The notes under the pieces are model-generated. The model ran no database searches, was not told the DNA's origin, and worked only from the letters and a program-made list of their open reading frames with translations. The translations under genes were made by a program, and so were the position numbers. Of a stretch of DNA of 64,000 nucleotides, positions 23,930 through 37,025 are shown in pieces. The number at the start of each line of letters is the position of its first letter. Position 1 is the stretch's first letter. Location of the stretch: the NCBI GenBank assembly GCA_012934845.2, contig WNNJ02002510.1, forward strand, positions 124,001 through 188,000, written 5' to 3'. The stretch is from Pomphorhynchus laevis (Eukaryota > Acanthocephala > Palaeacanthocephala > Echinorhynchida > Pomphorhynchidae).

Positions 23930-24100
23930 AAGGGCTTAAACCTGATAGCATAACAATTCCTCATGATGACCTCTAATCCTTATTCCCCTATTCTGATACA
24001 TCGTATTTTATTTATTAGTCAATTCATAAAAATTGACTTTTATTTTAAATTTAAATTTTAAATTTTAAGTTGATATAAGCTAAATAAAATCTTTATCAAA
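23930..24100 (+). repeat. Dispersed repeat H, copy 3
   Basis: Matches the other copies from 'cctgatagcataacaattcc' through ATGATGACC, 'tctaatccttattc' and the GTCAATT...AATTGAC hairpin (about 24017-24036). The CGAAAC and CTGATGA boxes are mutated here. Confidence 0.65.
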
Positions 24101-24154
24101 CAACCTGATAAAATATTTCGTTATTTACAAAATTGTAAATATGAAACTGTAAAT

Positions 24155-25015
24155 GTTAAAAGACTTTCGTCTTACATTTTGGAAATTTAATTGAAATCAT
24201 TTCTGATTTTAAATTAAATTTGCGTTGGTAGAGGGAAGGTGCTACCTTCGATATGAAAACCTACCTATTTTTGCAATTAATCGCAATATTCAAAGTAGTC
24301 ATCTATAGTTTGTTCCTAATTTAAAGTTGTTATACCTGTGCAGTCATTGTTACTATTGAAATTTCGATGACTATTTTATTTACTATTCTGAATTTAATCT
24401 AAAATCACAGATTTTTAACGCTGATTTAATTTGAAATCATAAATGATTTTAATTAAATTTGCAAAATGTTATAAGTATTTCATTCAATCTAATTGTCAAT
24501 AAAGCAGACAAGTTGAGGGCTTGTCAGTCAACATTAAAAATCAGAAACGTGAAATGTAGGTATTGGATCAGTAGCTGATGAGGTCCACCAATATAGGTAG
24601 AATTAAAATAGAGTGCAGTGTCATTAAAAATTTAAATCGTACAAATCACTGCACAGGTATATTAAGATTAGGAAGCAAACAATAGATGATTAGTTTGATA
24701 ATAGTAATCATTAGGAAAACTCGATAGGTTTTTAAATTGAAGGTATCACCTTCCCCTACAAACGCAGATTTAATTTGAAATGAGAAATAATTTTAATTTA
24801 ATTTGCAAAATGTAAGACGAAAGTATTTCATTAAATCTAATAGCTAATAAAAGCAGACGAGTCGAGTGATCGTCAGCCAACATTAAAAAATTGAAACGTG
24901 AAATGTAGGTATTGGATCCGTAGCTGATGAGGTTCACCAATACTGAACTGTAGCGTACTGGTGTTGACTTATAGATATGATTAAAGCAGCGTGAAGAATA
25001 AAAAATAGTTATCAA
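24155..25015. repeat. Dispersed repeat K, copies 2 (+), 3 (-) and 4 (-)
   Basis: Copy 2 (24155-24312) faces copies 3 and 4, forming an inverted arrangement. All share 'gattttaaattaaatt.gcgtt' or its complement and the GAAGGT...ACCTTC mini-hairpin. Copy 4 is open over 81 codons on the minus strand. Confidence 0.65.
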
Positions 25016-26500
25016 AATTTCAATAGCTACAAAATTAAATGTTGATTTCGTAATTTATACTGAATACAATACGTTAATACGTTCTACCAATAACCATGAT
25101 ATGCATTATTATTTAATTATTTTTAATAAAAATAATTATTTCAAAATAAAAATATTAGTTCTTATTAATTTAATTAAAATTAATAGTAAAATATAAAAAC
25201 AAATTTAATAAACCAAGTAGCAATATTTTGCTGATTTTACAGCATCATTAAAATAACAAAAATTATTTTAATTTAACCTTTCTATTTATATGTTATGTAA
25301 ATTATCACATAGAATTCTTTGCATAAAAACTCTTATGGAATGGATATATTCGTAGAGTTACTGATTTGCGTTATAGATCTTTCAAAGAGTAAAAGTTATA
25401 AATACGTGTATGAGGTGACGTTAACAAATAGGTTTTAATATATGAGTATGTTCTTGCAATTTTTGTCGAAATCAGCAACGTTACAAAAACATTTTAAAAT
25501 ATATATTTGATATAAATATACTTTCAATCGATGTATTTTGGTGAGCAAACTAAGCTGTAAAACATGAGAATTGCTAGGTCACTAAAATCATCAAAGTATT
25601 AAGTAGAACATATGTGAATTTAGAATGACAAATTGATAAATCCAGCGAGTCAGTTTGTCGGTCTTAGGACCATGAAGTTACTCCCGTTTCTGTATTAAGC
25701 GGATTCAACACACTAGAAAGTTAATATATTTCCGAAAATCCTCTCGACTGTTTTAGAATTTCGATTTTCATTGCGAATTTTTTAATTTAAGGGAACACTC
25801 TGAGTTAATTTTAAGTAAAATGATAAAAGCAAACGTGAATGTTTTATTGACATTATTTTTCTAAAGAAATCAAAAATATTTTATCGTTCATTAAGAAACT
25901 TATAAAACAGATGGCAGCTTTTACTATAAAAACAAAAAATTGACAAAACAACAATTAACTTACATTTACTATAAAACGATGGAACATTTTTATTTTAGCT
26001 CTTTCGTATTCTGCTATTTAGATGTTTCAAAATGCAATAAATCAATGTCTTACAAAATAAATGGTAAATCAAAAATTCCTATTTGGTTTAAATTTAGATA
26101 GGAAAGAAGCATGAAACTATTAGCCGTGAAAAAATCAGATGACGACACAAGACCGCAAAAAAATTCTGAATTAAAACTGACAAGGTTTCATGGTTAAATT
26201 TATTTTAATAGAAGTTGACTCAGCATTATTGCATTAAAATTTAAATATATTTTGACCACTGCATCGACCATTTCAATGAGTATTTCACGATGAAAACTAT
26301 TACTTTACCGGCAATGTGAAACTCCAGGTTTCAAAATGAAGTCCAAATCCGAAATGTTTGGTCCAGACAAAACACTTGTTTTCTTTCTTCAGTTTTTAGT
26401 TCCTAGACCAGCCTCACAAATATTCCTGTATAAAATATAATAAAAATTATTCAATTTCGAACTGTTTAATTTAGTTTAAATTAAAAAAATAATAAATTCA
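25016..26500. other. AT-rich DNA, no gene recognised
   Basis: No coding potential, no repeat family assigned and no long terminal repeat of the following Gypsy fossil seen by eye. Confidence 0.4.
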
Positions 26501-26528
26501 GTTGAATGTATCCAAATGAATTTTTTAT

Positions 26529-29500
26529 ATGATGGAGTTCTTCAAACAAGAACAGTTGGCTCTCGAACCAGTTACTCTTTACGCAGCCACTCTATGGGCT
26601 TATTGGAAAAGACGATTTACAAAGTTCCTGGACAGCATCGTAGACTTACCTACTGATTCACGTTTGGACATCCTTGTCAATCACGTGTCAACTACGGTTT
26701 ATCGACATATCGAAACTGCAACAACTTACGATGATGCCATCTCAATGCTGGAGGCTCTGTTTATTAAGAAGAAAAGTCAAATATTCACACGATACAAGCT
26801 GCTCACACATCGACAAACCGACGAGCAATCGATCGATCAATTCATCCTCAACTTACAAACGCTCAGTCGAGATTGTGAATTTCAAGCAGTTACTTCGATC
26901 GAGCATCGTGACTTAGTGATTCGCGACGCATTTGTTAGTGAGTTGCGCTCAACGCATATACGGCAACGCCCATTGGAAAGCGAGGATCTTAGTGCTATCG
27001 AAGTGTTTGATCGAGCACGTACACTTGAAAGTGCACAATTGCAAGCATCCGCGTACAACTGTCCACCTGATATATCCGTAGCGTCAATTCAAGCTCAAGA
27101 GGACGCAACATGCAGTACTGTTGATAACAAGATAACGGATGTCAGTATGTCCAAACAGTGCTATTTCTGTGGCAGGCAGTACCTTCATCGCAACAAATGT
27201 CCAGCAAGAAATGCAGATTGTCGACAATGTGACAAACGTGGCCATTTTGCTTATGTGTGTAAGTCATCCAAACGTCCTCGTGTTAACGCAATGACTGAAG
27301 ATTCGGAGTTTGAGGCTGTTGGCGCCATGCTCGCTAGTATAAATAACGACCTAAGACGTTCGATCGTAAACATTAAGGTAAATGATCATAATATGAGAGC
27401 GTTGATTGACACCGGGAGTTCGACGAATTTTATAAATGCTTCAGTTGCAAAGAGGTTAAGATTGATTACACATTTATGTCACAATGTCATAACGATGGCC
27501 GCCACAGACAAATCGTCTACTGTTAAGAAATATTGCCTTGCAAACGCGATGATTCAAGGACGAACGTATCATGACGTTAAGTTTCTATGCCTTCCATGCT
27601 TGTGTTGTGATGTCATTTTGGGACATTCCTTTCTATCCGGATTCAAAACCGTGACACTATCCCTCAGTTCTCATATTCCAACGTTGACCCTAGCCGCATT
27701 AAATTCCATGAGGATAGAAGAGCCGAGTTTGTTTAACACGCTCTCACCAGGTTGTCACCCCATTGCTGTCAAATCAAGGAAGTACAGCCGCTTGCATTCC
27801 GATTTCATCGATCTGAAGTTCAAAGATTATTGCGCGAAGGAATTATTCGTGACAGTCAGTCACCCTGGCGAGCGCAAGTAGTGTTACTTTTAAATCCATC
27901 AGGGAAGCAAAGACTTGTGGTGGATTATTCGATGACAATTAATAAGTTCACCGAACTAGATGCATATCCACTTCCCAGGATTGACAGTACTATTGAACGT
28001 ATCGCAACGTATACGTTCTTCAGCCGGATTGATTTGACGTCCGCGTATCACCAAGTGCCAATGAGAGAGTCAGAGAAGTGTTACACCGCTTTCGAAGCAA
28101 TGGACAAGCTTTACGAATTTAACCAGGTTCCATTTGGATTGACAAATGCTCCGGCCGTCTTTCAGAGAATCATAGTTAATATGATAGAAGCTGAATCGCT
28201 GAAGGGTACATTTGCATATTTGGATGATATTGTCGTATGCGGTACAGATAAAGGCGATCACGATGTGAACCTACGTCTATTCAATGATACTACTGTTAAG
28301 TATGGACTAACCTTGAACGAAAGTAAATGTAAGTACGGTCTCACGTCGACTTGTTTACTTGGCTACCTGGTAACACACAATAACATACGACCCGAATGTT
28401 ACAGACCTTAAAAGGATTCGCGGCATGTGTGCCCATTATTCCAGGTGGATATCAAACTTTTCAGAGAAGACCCACCCTCTTCTAGAAAAGCAGGAATTCC
28501 CCCTGGCTACAAATGCAGCAAATGCATTCAACTCAATCAAACAAGAGATCGCGGAAGCTGTCCTAAAAGTATTCGACGAGTCGAAAATGATCATTGTCGA
28601 GACGGATGCATCAAAGAATGCCATTGCAGGAGTACTCTATCAAGATGGGCAGCCGCTTGTTTTCTTTTCGAAAACATTACAGGGGGCTACCAAGACATAT
28701 TCATCAGTTGAAAAAGAGGCCCTTGCGATCGTTGAATGCCTCAAATATTGGCGACATTATTTGCTGGGTCGAAAATTTCAACTGATTACAGACCAAGCGA
28801 GTGTTTCGTTCATATTCAACGACCGACACAAAAGCACTATAAAGAATGAGAAACTTGTAAGATGGCGCATTGAGTTGGCCCCGTATCAATATTAAATTTT
28901 CTATCAGCCGGGGAAAGACAATACAGTCGCTGATGCATTGTCCCAACAATATTGTGGATTGACCAGCAACAATGTGTTGACCCATAATAAGTTTCTGCAC
29001 CAATCATTATGCCATCCGGGAGTGACGAGGTTGTACCACTTCCTCCGTAGTCGGAATATTCCATGTTCTGTCGAGGACATCAAAAACATCTGCAAAAATT
29101 GCGGCGTTTGTTCTCGGCTTAAACCAATATTCTTCAAGTCAAACGATCACGCCTTAATAAAAGCATGCCAACCATTCGAGCGCTTATCACTAGATTTCAA
29201 AGGACCGATTCCATCATCAGCACGCATCCGTTATATCTTGGTTGTAATCGACGAGTTCTCGAGGTTTCCATTCGCCTTTCCATGTTCTAACATGACGACA
29301 TCAACAGTCATCGCATGTCTTGAGAAATTATTCTTCATGTTTGGAATGCCCGCAATGATTCACTCCGATCGTGGTCCAGCATTTGTTGCGAGAGAGTTCA
29401 GCGATTATTTAAATCGATTAGGAATATCATCAAGTCGAAGCTGTCCATACAATCCGACATGTAATGGCAAGGTCGAAGAGTACAACGGTATAATCTGGAA

Positions 29501-30173
29501 GGGTATTGAGCTCGATTTAGCCTCTCATAATAGACCAATCATGATGTGGGAATCATCTCTACCAGCTGCACTACATTCAGTAAGATCATTGCTTTGCACT
29601 TCGACGAATTGTACTTCTCATTAGAGGTTCTTTCGTTTTGAGCGCAGATCTTGCACAGGGAAAGCGTTATCAACTTGGTTACTTAGGCCTGACAAAGTTC
29701 TATTAAAACAGCATGTTCGCTCTAGCAAATATGATCCTCAAGTACAGGTCGTGGAACTTCTGAGATGTGATCCATCCAGAGCTTCTATCAGATTCGACGA
29801 TGGACGAGAAACAACCGTATCGTTGAAGCATCTGGCTCCTTACGCTGATGATTACACACCGTATCCAGATATATCTAATGAGTCAAACTCAGAGACAACA
29901 TACACACGGACTACGGAACCAACTAAAGCGACCAATTACAATGTATCAGGAGACAACACCCAAAGCGAGCCACATATTGATCAAAACCAGACGAAAGAGG
30001 AAGCGGACAAGACAGTGAGTGAACCAAAACATTCTGATAACTATCAACAAACAATGGTCAGCGAACCGGTCAGAAATCAACAACGTCCACGGGTCTGGCG
30101 TAGCCAACGCTTACGTAAAATGCCAAGCCGTTTCAACGATTACATAGTGGATGAAGATGATATGACATTATAA
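26529..30173 (+). mobile_element. Ty3/Gypsy LTR retrotransposon fossil (gag-pol), no LTRs seen
   Basis: The parts appear in the usual Ty3/Gypsy order. Gag (about 26.5-27.3 kb) ends in zinc knuckles (CYFCG, CRQCDKRGHFAYVC). The aspartic protease follows near 27.4 kb (ALIDTGSSTNFI). Reverse transcriptase lies about 27.9-28.4 kb (FAYLDDIVV), RNase H about 28.6-28.9 kb (IIVETDASKNAIAGVLY) and integrase about 29.0-29.6 kb (IHSDRGPAF). A C-terminal extension runs to 30173. The style of gag and pol recalls CsRN1/Mag-type Gypsy families. It is broken, with roughly three or four breaks, and no flanking terminal repeats were found by eye. The good preservation of motifs suggests moderate age. A LINE C2 fragment abuts its 3' side. 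Confidence 0.9.
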
Positions 30174-30227
30174 CTATAAACGTTTTGTTTGTTCTAGATT
30201 GTCAAATAAAGCCATCTTTTGGTTTAC

Positions 30228-31480
30228 GTCACTCATATCGCGCGATCATAAATTATGTAGTGTCATAGTTTCTCTTGATCTATCGTCTGCTTTTGACATC
30301 GTCGATCACTCGATTCTTATCCATCGCCTTCGTCATGATTCTGTCTTCTCTTTACCCACTGTATTATGGCTTTCTTCATATCTATCAAACCGAACATTTC
30401 GCGTCTATTCTAACTCTTCTCTCTCCCTTCCTTCGTCCATCCCGTCCGGTGTTCACAAGGCTCCGTTTTAGGCCCTATGCTTTTCTCTTTCCTTCTCGGT
30501 GATTTGTCTTCGATTTCTCATAAATTTAACTTCCATGTTATGCAATATGCTGATGAAATTCTCATCTATGATCATGCACCTGTTTATCGTATTCACGATC
30601 TTAGTGTTTCTGCTTCCAACTGTCTTGCCACAATTTCCAATCATCTTTCTTCCATTCGCCTTTCTCTGAATCCTGATAAATCCAAAATTATGTGGATCCT
30701 ACCTCGACGCCTCGGCTTCGAACTTCCCTCCGTATCATTAAATTCTACAATTCTTCCTATCGTTGATAATCTCGTTTTCCTAGGCTTCCATTTTGACAAC
30801 CGACTTTAACATAAACCTTTCGTTAGAGATAAAGTACGCTCATCTACCTTGATACTCCGCAACCTCCGTCAAGTTCGTAGATTGATCGATTTCCCTTCTT
30901 GTATGACTCTAATATCTTCTCTCCTTTTTTCTAGACTCGATTATTGTCTTAGTCTATTTTCCAACTCACCTAAATCCACTCTTCTTCCCCTATAACGCAT
31001 TGTCAACGCAGCCGTCCGAATTCTCTTCCGTCTTCATCGTTTTGATCATACATCCTACCATCTTGCTTCTCTCGATTTGCCTACAATTTATTGTCGTGTT
31101 CAAATTCGTCTTCTTATCGTTGCTGTCCGCCTTGTAACTCTTCATACCCCCTTCATTTCTCAACCTTCCTGTTCTTGATAATTCTCGTCCTGTTTACTGT
31201 TCCTTGCGTTCCTGTAATTCCCTTCTTTTACATGTCCCAAACTACTCTACCTCCTTTGGACTCCGCTCCTTCCTGGTGGCTGCTCCTCTATCGTGGAACC
31301 ATCTGCCCATTCATATACGCCAATCAACTTCCTTGCCGTGCTTCAAACGACAAATCCAATTCTTTTTCAACAATTAACTAATTACCTGTGATCTTTGATG
31401 TTCTTTTTTGATGGCTTTTTCATTTTTTTGTGGACTTGTAAGCGTGCAGCTTGTACGCATTTGCCACGTTAAATAAATTT
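30228..31480 (+). mobile_element. LINE family C2, 5'-truncated copy
   Basis: Begins inside the palm domain (SRDHKLCSVIVSLDLSSAFD), continues through MQYADEILIYDHAP, LNPDKSKIMWILPR and LVFLGFHFDNRL, and ends in the family's 3' hairpin (GCGTGCAGCTTGTACGC, about 31444) and 'ttgccacgttaaataaat'. The catalytic YADD reads YADE, and several frameshifts are present. It sits directly against the 3' side of the Gypsy fossil. Confidence 0.88.
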
Positions 31481-31504
31481 GTATAATTATTTATCTTTTG
31501 ATAT

Positions 31505-33360
31505 TCATCGACGTTTTGGCAGAAAACTTTTCCCAGTGTAATACATGTAATACATGAAAAAGATATTGCTTCTGACATTAACATGATTCTAAAACGTTTT
31601 TGGGCATATGTTAGACATCGTCGTACTCTACCTTCCACTATTAATTGTGTTCATTTGGAATCCGGTGATGTAGTTGACAAGGAGCCTATTGTGGAAGCTC
31701 TTGCTAGCAATTTTGTAGTATCTCCACCATCGCAATCAAATACTGACCAGGTACAGTACCCGGCCAACTTTCAATCTAACTTATCAATACACCCTATTAA
31801 TGTCACTGAAGTTCAATATAAACTCCATAAATTAAATAGCTTTGGCTCTGCGGGACCAGCTGGTATATCCCCTTTTCTTTACCGTAAGGTGTCACACATT
31901 TTTGCTCCAAGCCTTACGTCCTTATTTCATCGAAGTTTACAGCATTCCTGAATTCTTGACAATTGGAAAAGTGCAATTGTTGTGCCTATTCCAAAGAAGC
32001 AGTTGGCACTAACTTGTTCAGATTTTAGCCCAATTAGTCTTACTAGTGTTATTTCTAAAATTATGAAGATGCTCATTGCGAAGAGAATACGTTACCATCT
32101 AAAATTATATGAAATTCTGATTATTCTCAGCACGGCTTCCTACCGGTCGCTCGTGCCTAACTAATCTGCTGAAAGCTCGCGAACATTGGAGAGCTGCTCT
32201 TAGTTCGGGTTTTACAATTGATATAAAATTTCTTGATTTCTCTGAGGCATTTGACAGTGTTCCGCACACTCGCTTAGATCCATTATTACGTCATTACGGT
32301 GTTCCTACTGCAATTTGTAACCGGATTAAGCCATTTCTTCAGGACCCATCCTTCGGTGTGCGATTAGATCCAGTTTTGTCAACAGCTCGACATGTTCATT
32401 GGGTGTTCCTCACCTGGCATTTCCTACTCCTAATGTTAAAGTGTCCTCACCTGGCATTTGCTGACGATGTCAAAATATGGGCAACAACCTAAAACGAGGC
32501 GGATTGTTAATTTTTACAACCTGATCTTAACTCTATCGGGACTTGGTGTAATATCACTGGCTTGATACTCAACGCGACAAAGTGTGTATGGATGAGATTG
32601 AATAGAGATAAAATTCATTTTGACTACAAAATAAATGGACACTCAATCAAGCGAGTCTCAGAACATCCCGATCTGTGAATGATAATTCACGAATGGCTAA
32701 AGACAAGAGTAAACAGCTATCATGCGCAGTTAAAAGTGATACGGGCCTTATACTGCATCAAAACTACTTTTGCAAAATTATCGGCACCAATATTCGCTAA
32801 ACTTTATTGTGCCCAAGTAAGACCGCATCTTGTGTACTGTGAACAGGTAACCTTTAACCTTTCCAACAACCAGGGGTGAGTTGATTAACTTGGAAAATGT
32901 ACTCAGACGTGCTTCTCAGTTGTATTGTCAAGGAAGTTTTACTTCAAGGTTAAGATGCATGAATGTTTTATCTGTGAGGTATCACTATATTTTTCTTGAC
33001 TTGATTACGCTTTGGCAAATTGTACATTCAGTTGATGGTTTTTCTGTGGATGCAGTTAGATTTTGAGAGAATGCGAAATTGCGAGGCTATTGTATGATGC
33101 TGTTTAAAAAATTGCCGGGTAACCTTTGAAAATTTTACAGACTATCTGAACGGGCATTAGATGTTTGGAATAGTTTGCTTGAAGATATCGCTGCCGTCAC
33201 CAAATTTCCGATTTCAAAAACAGGGTTCGACGTTGGATATGCGATCAGGCTGACTTGTCACTTTTTCTAACATACCCATATAGTTGATCTTTGTTATTTA
33301 TTTTATTTCTGTCTTGTGTGATCGGCTTAAAGCCTTATGACTAAGTCTGTACATATATAA
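31505..33360 (+). mobile_element. LINE related to family A, degenerate reverse transcriptase part
   Basis: 31580-31950 encodes KRFWAYVRHRR and KLNSFGSAGPAGISPFLYRK. 31960-32160 gives DNWKSAIVVPIPKKQ and FSPISLTSVISKIM, and around 32450 LAFADDVKIWATT appears. These match the family A element at 59.6-60.8 kb (IPKKQPATACLDF, LAFADDLKIW). It is 5'-truncated, with many frameshifts and internal deletions between 32160 and 32600. It is older than the copies at the right end. Confidence 0.82.
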
Positions 33361-34065
33361 TAATCTTTCGGTTACTACATGAACAATTGTCTATTAATGA
33401 GGTATTTACCGTTTCAAGCCGTAATATGCACTACAAATTTTTATTTTTATTTTCTAAAAATAAAAATTAAATATCTCGAAATATGATTATTCCCGGTTAA
33501 AAGTCAAATAACCACGTACGTATTCTACAAATACCTTCCGTTCTGCAAAATGTGAGAACCGGAAAAGAGTAATATTTAACTAAACATTACCCCACAGCTG
33601 TTGGTAAAGGATCTATATGATCCTTTACCAACAGTGTAAAGGATATATATGATCTAAAATTTCCTTTTAACCAAAAATATGGTACATGGATATACTCATA
33701 GTGAAATAAATCGATCAACACCAAAGTCGTTGATGAAAACAATGCGACAACCTCAACACAAAGACGAGTTAAAAGGTGAATATTTCCTTATCACTCTGCC
33801 TTAAAATCCCTCCTAATAAATGCAAGGAGAACTATACACTAAAGAACGATTTTAGTAAATTGCAAATTCAAATATGTATTAATGTGAAGGCATAGAATAC
33901 TATTGGGCGGCATCTTGTAAGATCCAGAATATGCAGAGATTCTGGAATGAAGCAATGTGGATGTGAGACATGCAGATGACTACGAGTTAAATGGTGTATA
34001 AACGTAATAACAACTTTCTCATATGAAGGTAATGTATATATCGGCACAGTTAGAGTATGTCAAAA
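33361..34065. other. Unassigned DNA with one palindrome
   Basis: Nothing recognised except the palindrome at 33598-33634. Confidence 0.4.
33598..33634. repeat. Perfect palindrome
   Basis: 16-bp arms (33598-33613 and 33619-33634) with a 5-nt spacer (tatat). A third partial copy of the arm ('gtgtaaaggat') follows. Confidence 0.93.
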
Positions 34066-34069
34066 TCAT

Positions 34070-36385
34070 TTTGCTGCCTACACCTCACTGTCCATCTCTG
34101 ATCCTGGTCTATCCGATCACTTTCTTATCACCCTTGATCTCACTCGCAACCACACCCCTCCTCACACACCTATAATCCTACGTCGCCCTTGGAGAAATCT
34201 TGACCTCTCCCTTCTCCGCTCTGCCTTACTCAAATCGTCTCTATCATTACCCACAATAACATATTCATCTCCTCACGATCTCGCCTTTCTTTTCGACTCT
34301 GAACTCACATCCACTCTCGATATTCTCTTGCCCTTCAAGTCTCACCCACACCGTCGCTTGCACCGTGCCCCATGGTTTGACATCCAATGTCTACTCTCAA
34401 AGCGTCGACTCCGCCATGCTTTTCGAGTCTATCACCGCTCTCTCAGACGCGATTTCCGCTCGATCACTCCGTCTTTCCGTGATTTCTATCTTACTCTTCG
34501 CCGGTCTCATCTCAACCTACTACGTACCAAATGCAACTCCTTCTGGCAGCATAAAATAATCACTTCATTCAACTCTAAGACTCTCTGGCATACTTTTAAC
34601 TCAATCCTGGCTCGTTCCTCTACGCCTTGCAACATCAATGCTAATGATTATTCGTCATTTCTCCAGACTAAAGTATCCACGCTGCTCTCTCACACCCCGG
34701 TCTCCATCCTATTCCACTCTGCCCAGTCTACTCTCATCCTTCCCGAACTCTTTCATCTTCTCCCTGTATCACCTACAGAAGTATCATATGTCCTCATGTC
34801 CTTGCCCAACAAAACCTCACCTGCCGATCCCCTGCCTACCCACATATTAAAATCTATATGCTCATCGATATCCCCATTTCTCACAACCTTGTTTAACTCG
34901 TCCATCCGCAGTCGTATCTTCCCTTCACACTGGAAATCCGCAATCGTTCGTCCCCTCCTTAAGAAACAATCGCTCGACCCCTCCCTTCCTTCCAGATATC
35001 GCCCCATTTCACTACTCCCTACTCTTTCTAAGCTCTTAGAACGCCTCATCTTAATACAAATCAACGCTTATCTCTCCTCATCCAATCTGTACCCTCCTTT
35101 CCAATCCGCTTTCCGCTCTAATCACTCGACAGAAATCGCATGCATAAAAGTGTACAACGACTTACTCATTTCTCGAGACAAGGCTCTATATAGTGTTCTC
35201 ATCTCCTTTGACCTCTCCTCCGCATTCGACATTGTCGACCACTCCGTCCTCCTTTCTCGCCTTCGTTATGATTACGGCTTTTCTTCCTCCTCCGTAGCAT
35301 GGTTCGCCTCATACCTATCCGACCGTTCCTTTCGCGTCTGTTCTAATTCATCATCCTCCCCTCCCTATTTTTTGCGGGGGCCCACTAGGTTCAGTCCTAG
35401 GTCCTATGCTTTTCTTTCTTCTGCTTGGCTATCTCTCTCCGTTTATCAAACCTTACTCCTTTAAGGTCATGCAATACGCCGATGACATTCTAATCTATGC
35501 TCATGCACCCGCACATCGCATACACGATATCGGCATTTCTGCCTCCAACTGTCTTTCTTCTATCTACAAATGTCTCTCCAATCTCCATCTCGTTCTAAAC
35601 CCCGAAAAGTCCAAAATAATGTGGATCCCCCCGTAAACCAAACATATCTCCTCCCATTGTTTCTTTTGCCTCATCAATCATCCCTATAGTCCACAATCTC
35701 ACTTTCTTAGGCTTCCATTTCGATGATAACCTTTCCCTTAAACCCTTCGTCCGTGACAAGGTCCGCTCGTCTAACTTAATTCTCCGTGACATCCGCCGTA
35801 TCCGCCCCCTTATCGACTTCCGTTCTTGTATGCCTCTTCTTTCATCGCTTCTTTTCCCTAAAATCGATTACTGCCTTAGCCTTTTCGCCAATTCTCCAAA
35901 ATCCATCATCCTACCCCTACAACGAATAATCAACACCGCCGTTCGAGTGCTCTTTCGTCTCCGTCGCTTCGACCACACATCCACATATCTTGCCCAACTC
36001 TCCTGGCCCACCATCCACATCCGCATCAAACTCCGCCTTCTTCTCGTTACTTTTCGTCTCATCGCTGTCGGCTCCCCATCGTTCATCAACCTTCCTTTCT
36101 TAGGCGATACTCGCCCCACCTCGCTATCGCTTCGTTCCTGTCATACCCTCTTACTCCACGTTCCTAATTACTCCAACAACTACGGTCTCCGATCCTTCCT
36201 CGTCGCCGCCTCACTCGCCTGGAATCAACTTCCTCTCGACGTCCGCCACGCTCCCTCCTTTATCACATTCAAACACCTCCTCCGTTCACACCTTCTCGAC
36301 ACCTGATTCACAGTCTTGTTTTGTTGTGGTCATGTAAGCGTGCGCTGGCACGCATTTGCCACGTTAAAATAAATCGTTTTTTTAA
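34070..36385 (+). mobile_element. LINE family C1, longest copy (reverse transcriptase and 3' end)
   Basis: Starts in the end of the endonuclease (ISDPGLSDHFL-like, near 34090). A 378-codon open frame (34328-35464) holds the finger and palm: LPNKTSPADPLPTHILK, SRYRPISLLPTLSKLLE, FQSAFRSNHSTEIACIKVYN and ISFDLSSAFDIVDHS. The next frames give MQYADDILIYAHAPAHRIHD (about 35466-35530), LNPEKSKIMWI and the C-terminal tail ending at 36306. The 3' UTR holds the hairpin GCGTGCGCTGGCACGC (about 36339-36354) and an AAATAAA end. The STEIAC..VYNDLL signature is characteristic of CR1/L2-type LINEs. Two or three frameshifts inactivate it. The coding strand is pyrimidine-rich, unlike its surroundings. Confidence 0.92.
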
Positions 36386-37025
36386 AGCAATATGTAGGCT
36401 AAACTGTACTCTCAGTGAACATCATATTGAATAGTCGGTGTACTGATGACGGATACAGATGAGGGTCCTAATATAGAGCATATATAAGTGGGATTTCACA
36501 AGATGGAATCAGTGTACCCATTATTTTAACTATTAAAATTATTGACGTTCTTTTAACTCAAACGTGTTTGATTTGCACTAACATTTTTTCGCTCTGATTG
36601 AAAAAAGCAGTTGGCGAAAGTTTAACTCTATTTCTAACGTTGCTAAAGGAAAACCAAAGGTTTATACAAGCAATGTACTCCTGAGTGAGTCCAGGAGATG
36701 ATATCTTGGAACGTTCGTTATCTTGGAACTTTTGTATAAATAGCAAAAATTCCTTGGAACTTTCGAAGACACGCTTCATCTTGCTTGAGAATATGACAAA
36801 TTATTGCTACTTTCCAGTCAATAGGTAACTTTGATGAATGTATATGCTATACGACGAATAATAACATGTATAATCTGACGTTTTACACAAAACTATTAAA
36901 GGAAAACCATAAACGCCATCATCGATCGTCAAAGATGATGCGTTGTTGACAAAAGGATATGATGATAAATCATAAGTATTTTTTAGACAAATTATTTTTA
37001 CAAAAACACGTGAAATTATACTATC
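36386..37025. other. Unassigned DNA
   Basis: Two short minus-strand open frames (73 and 85 codons) show no family resemblance. No repeat recognised. Confidence 0.35.
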
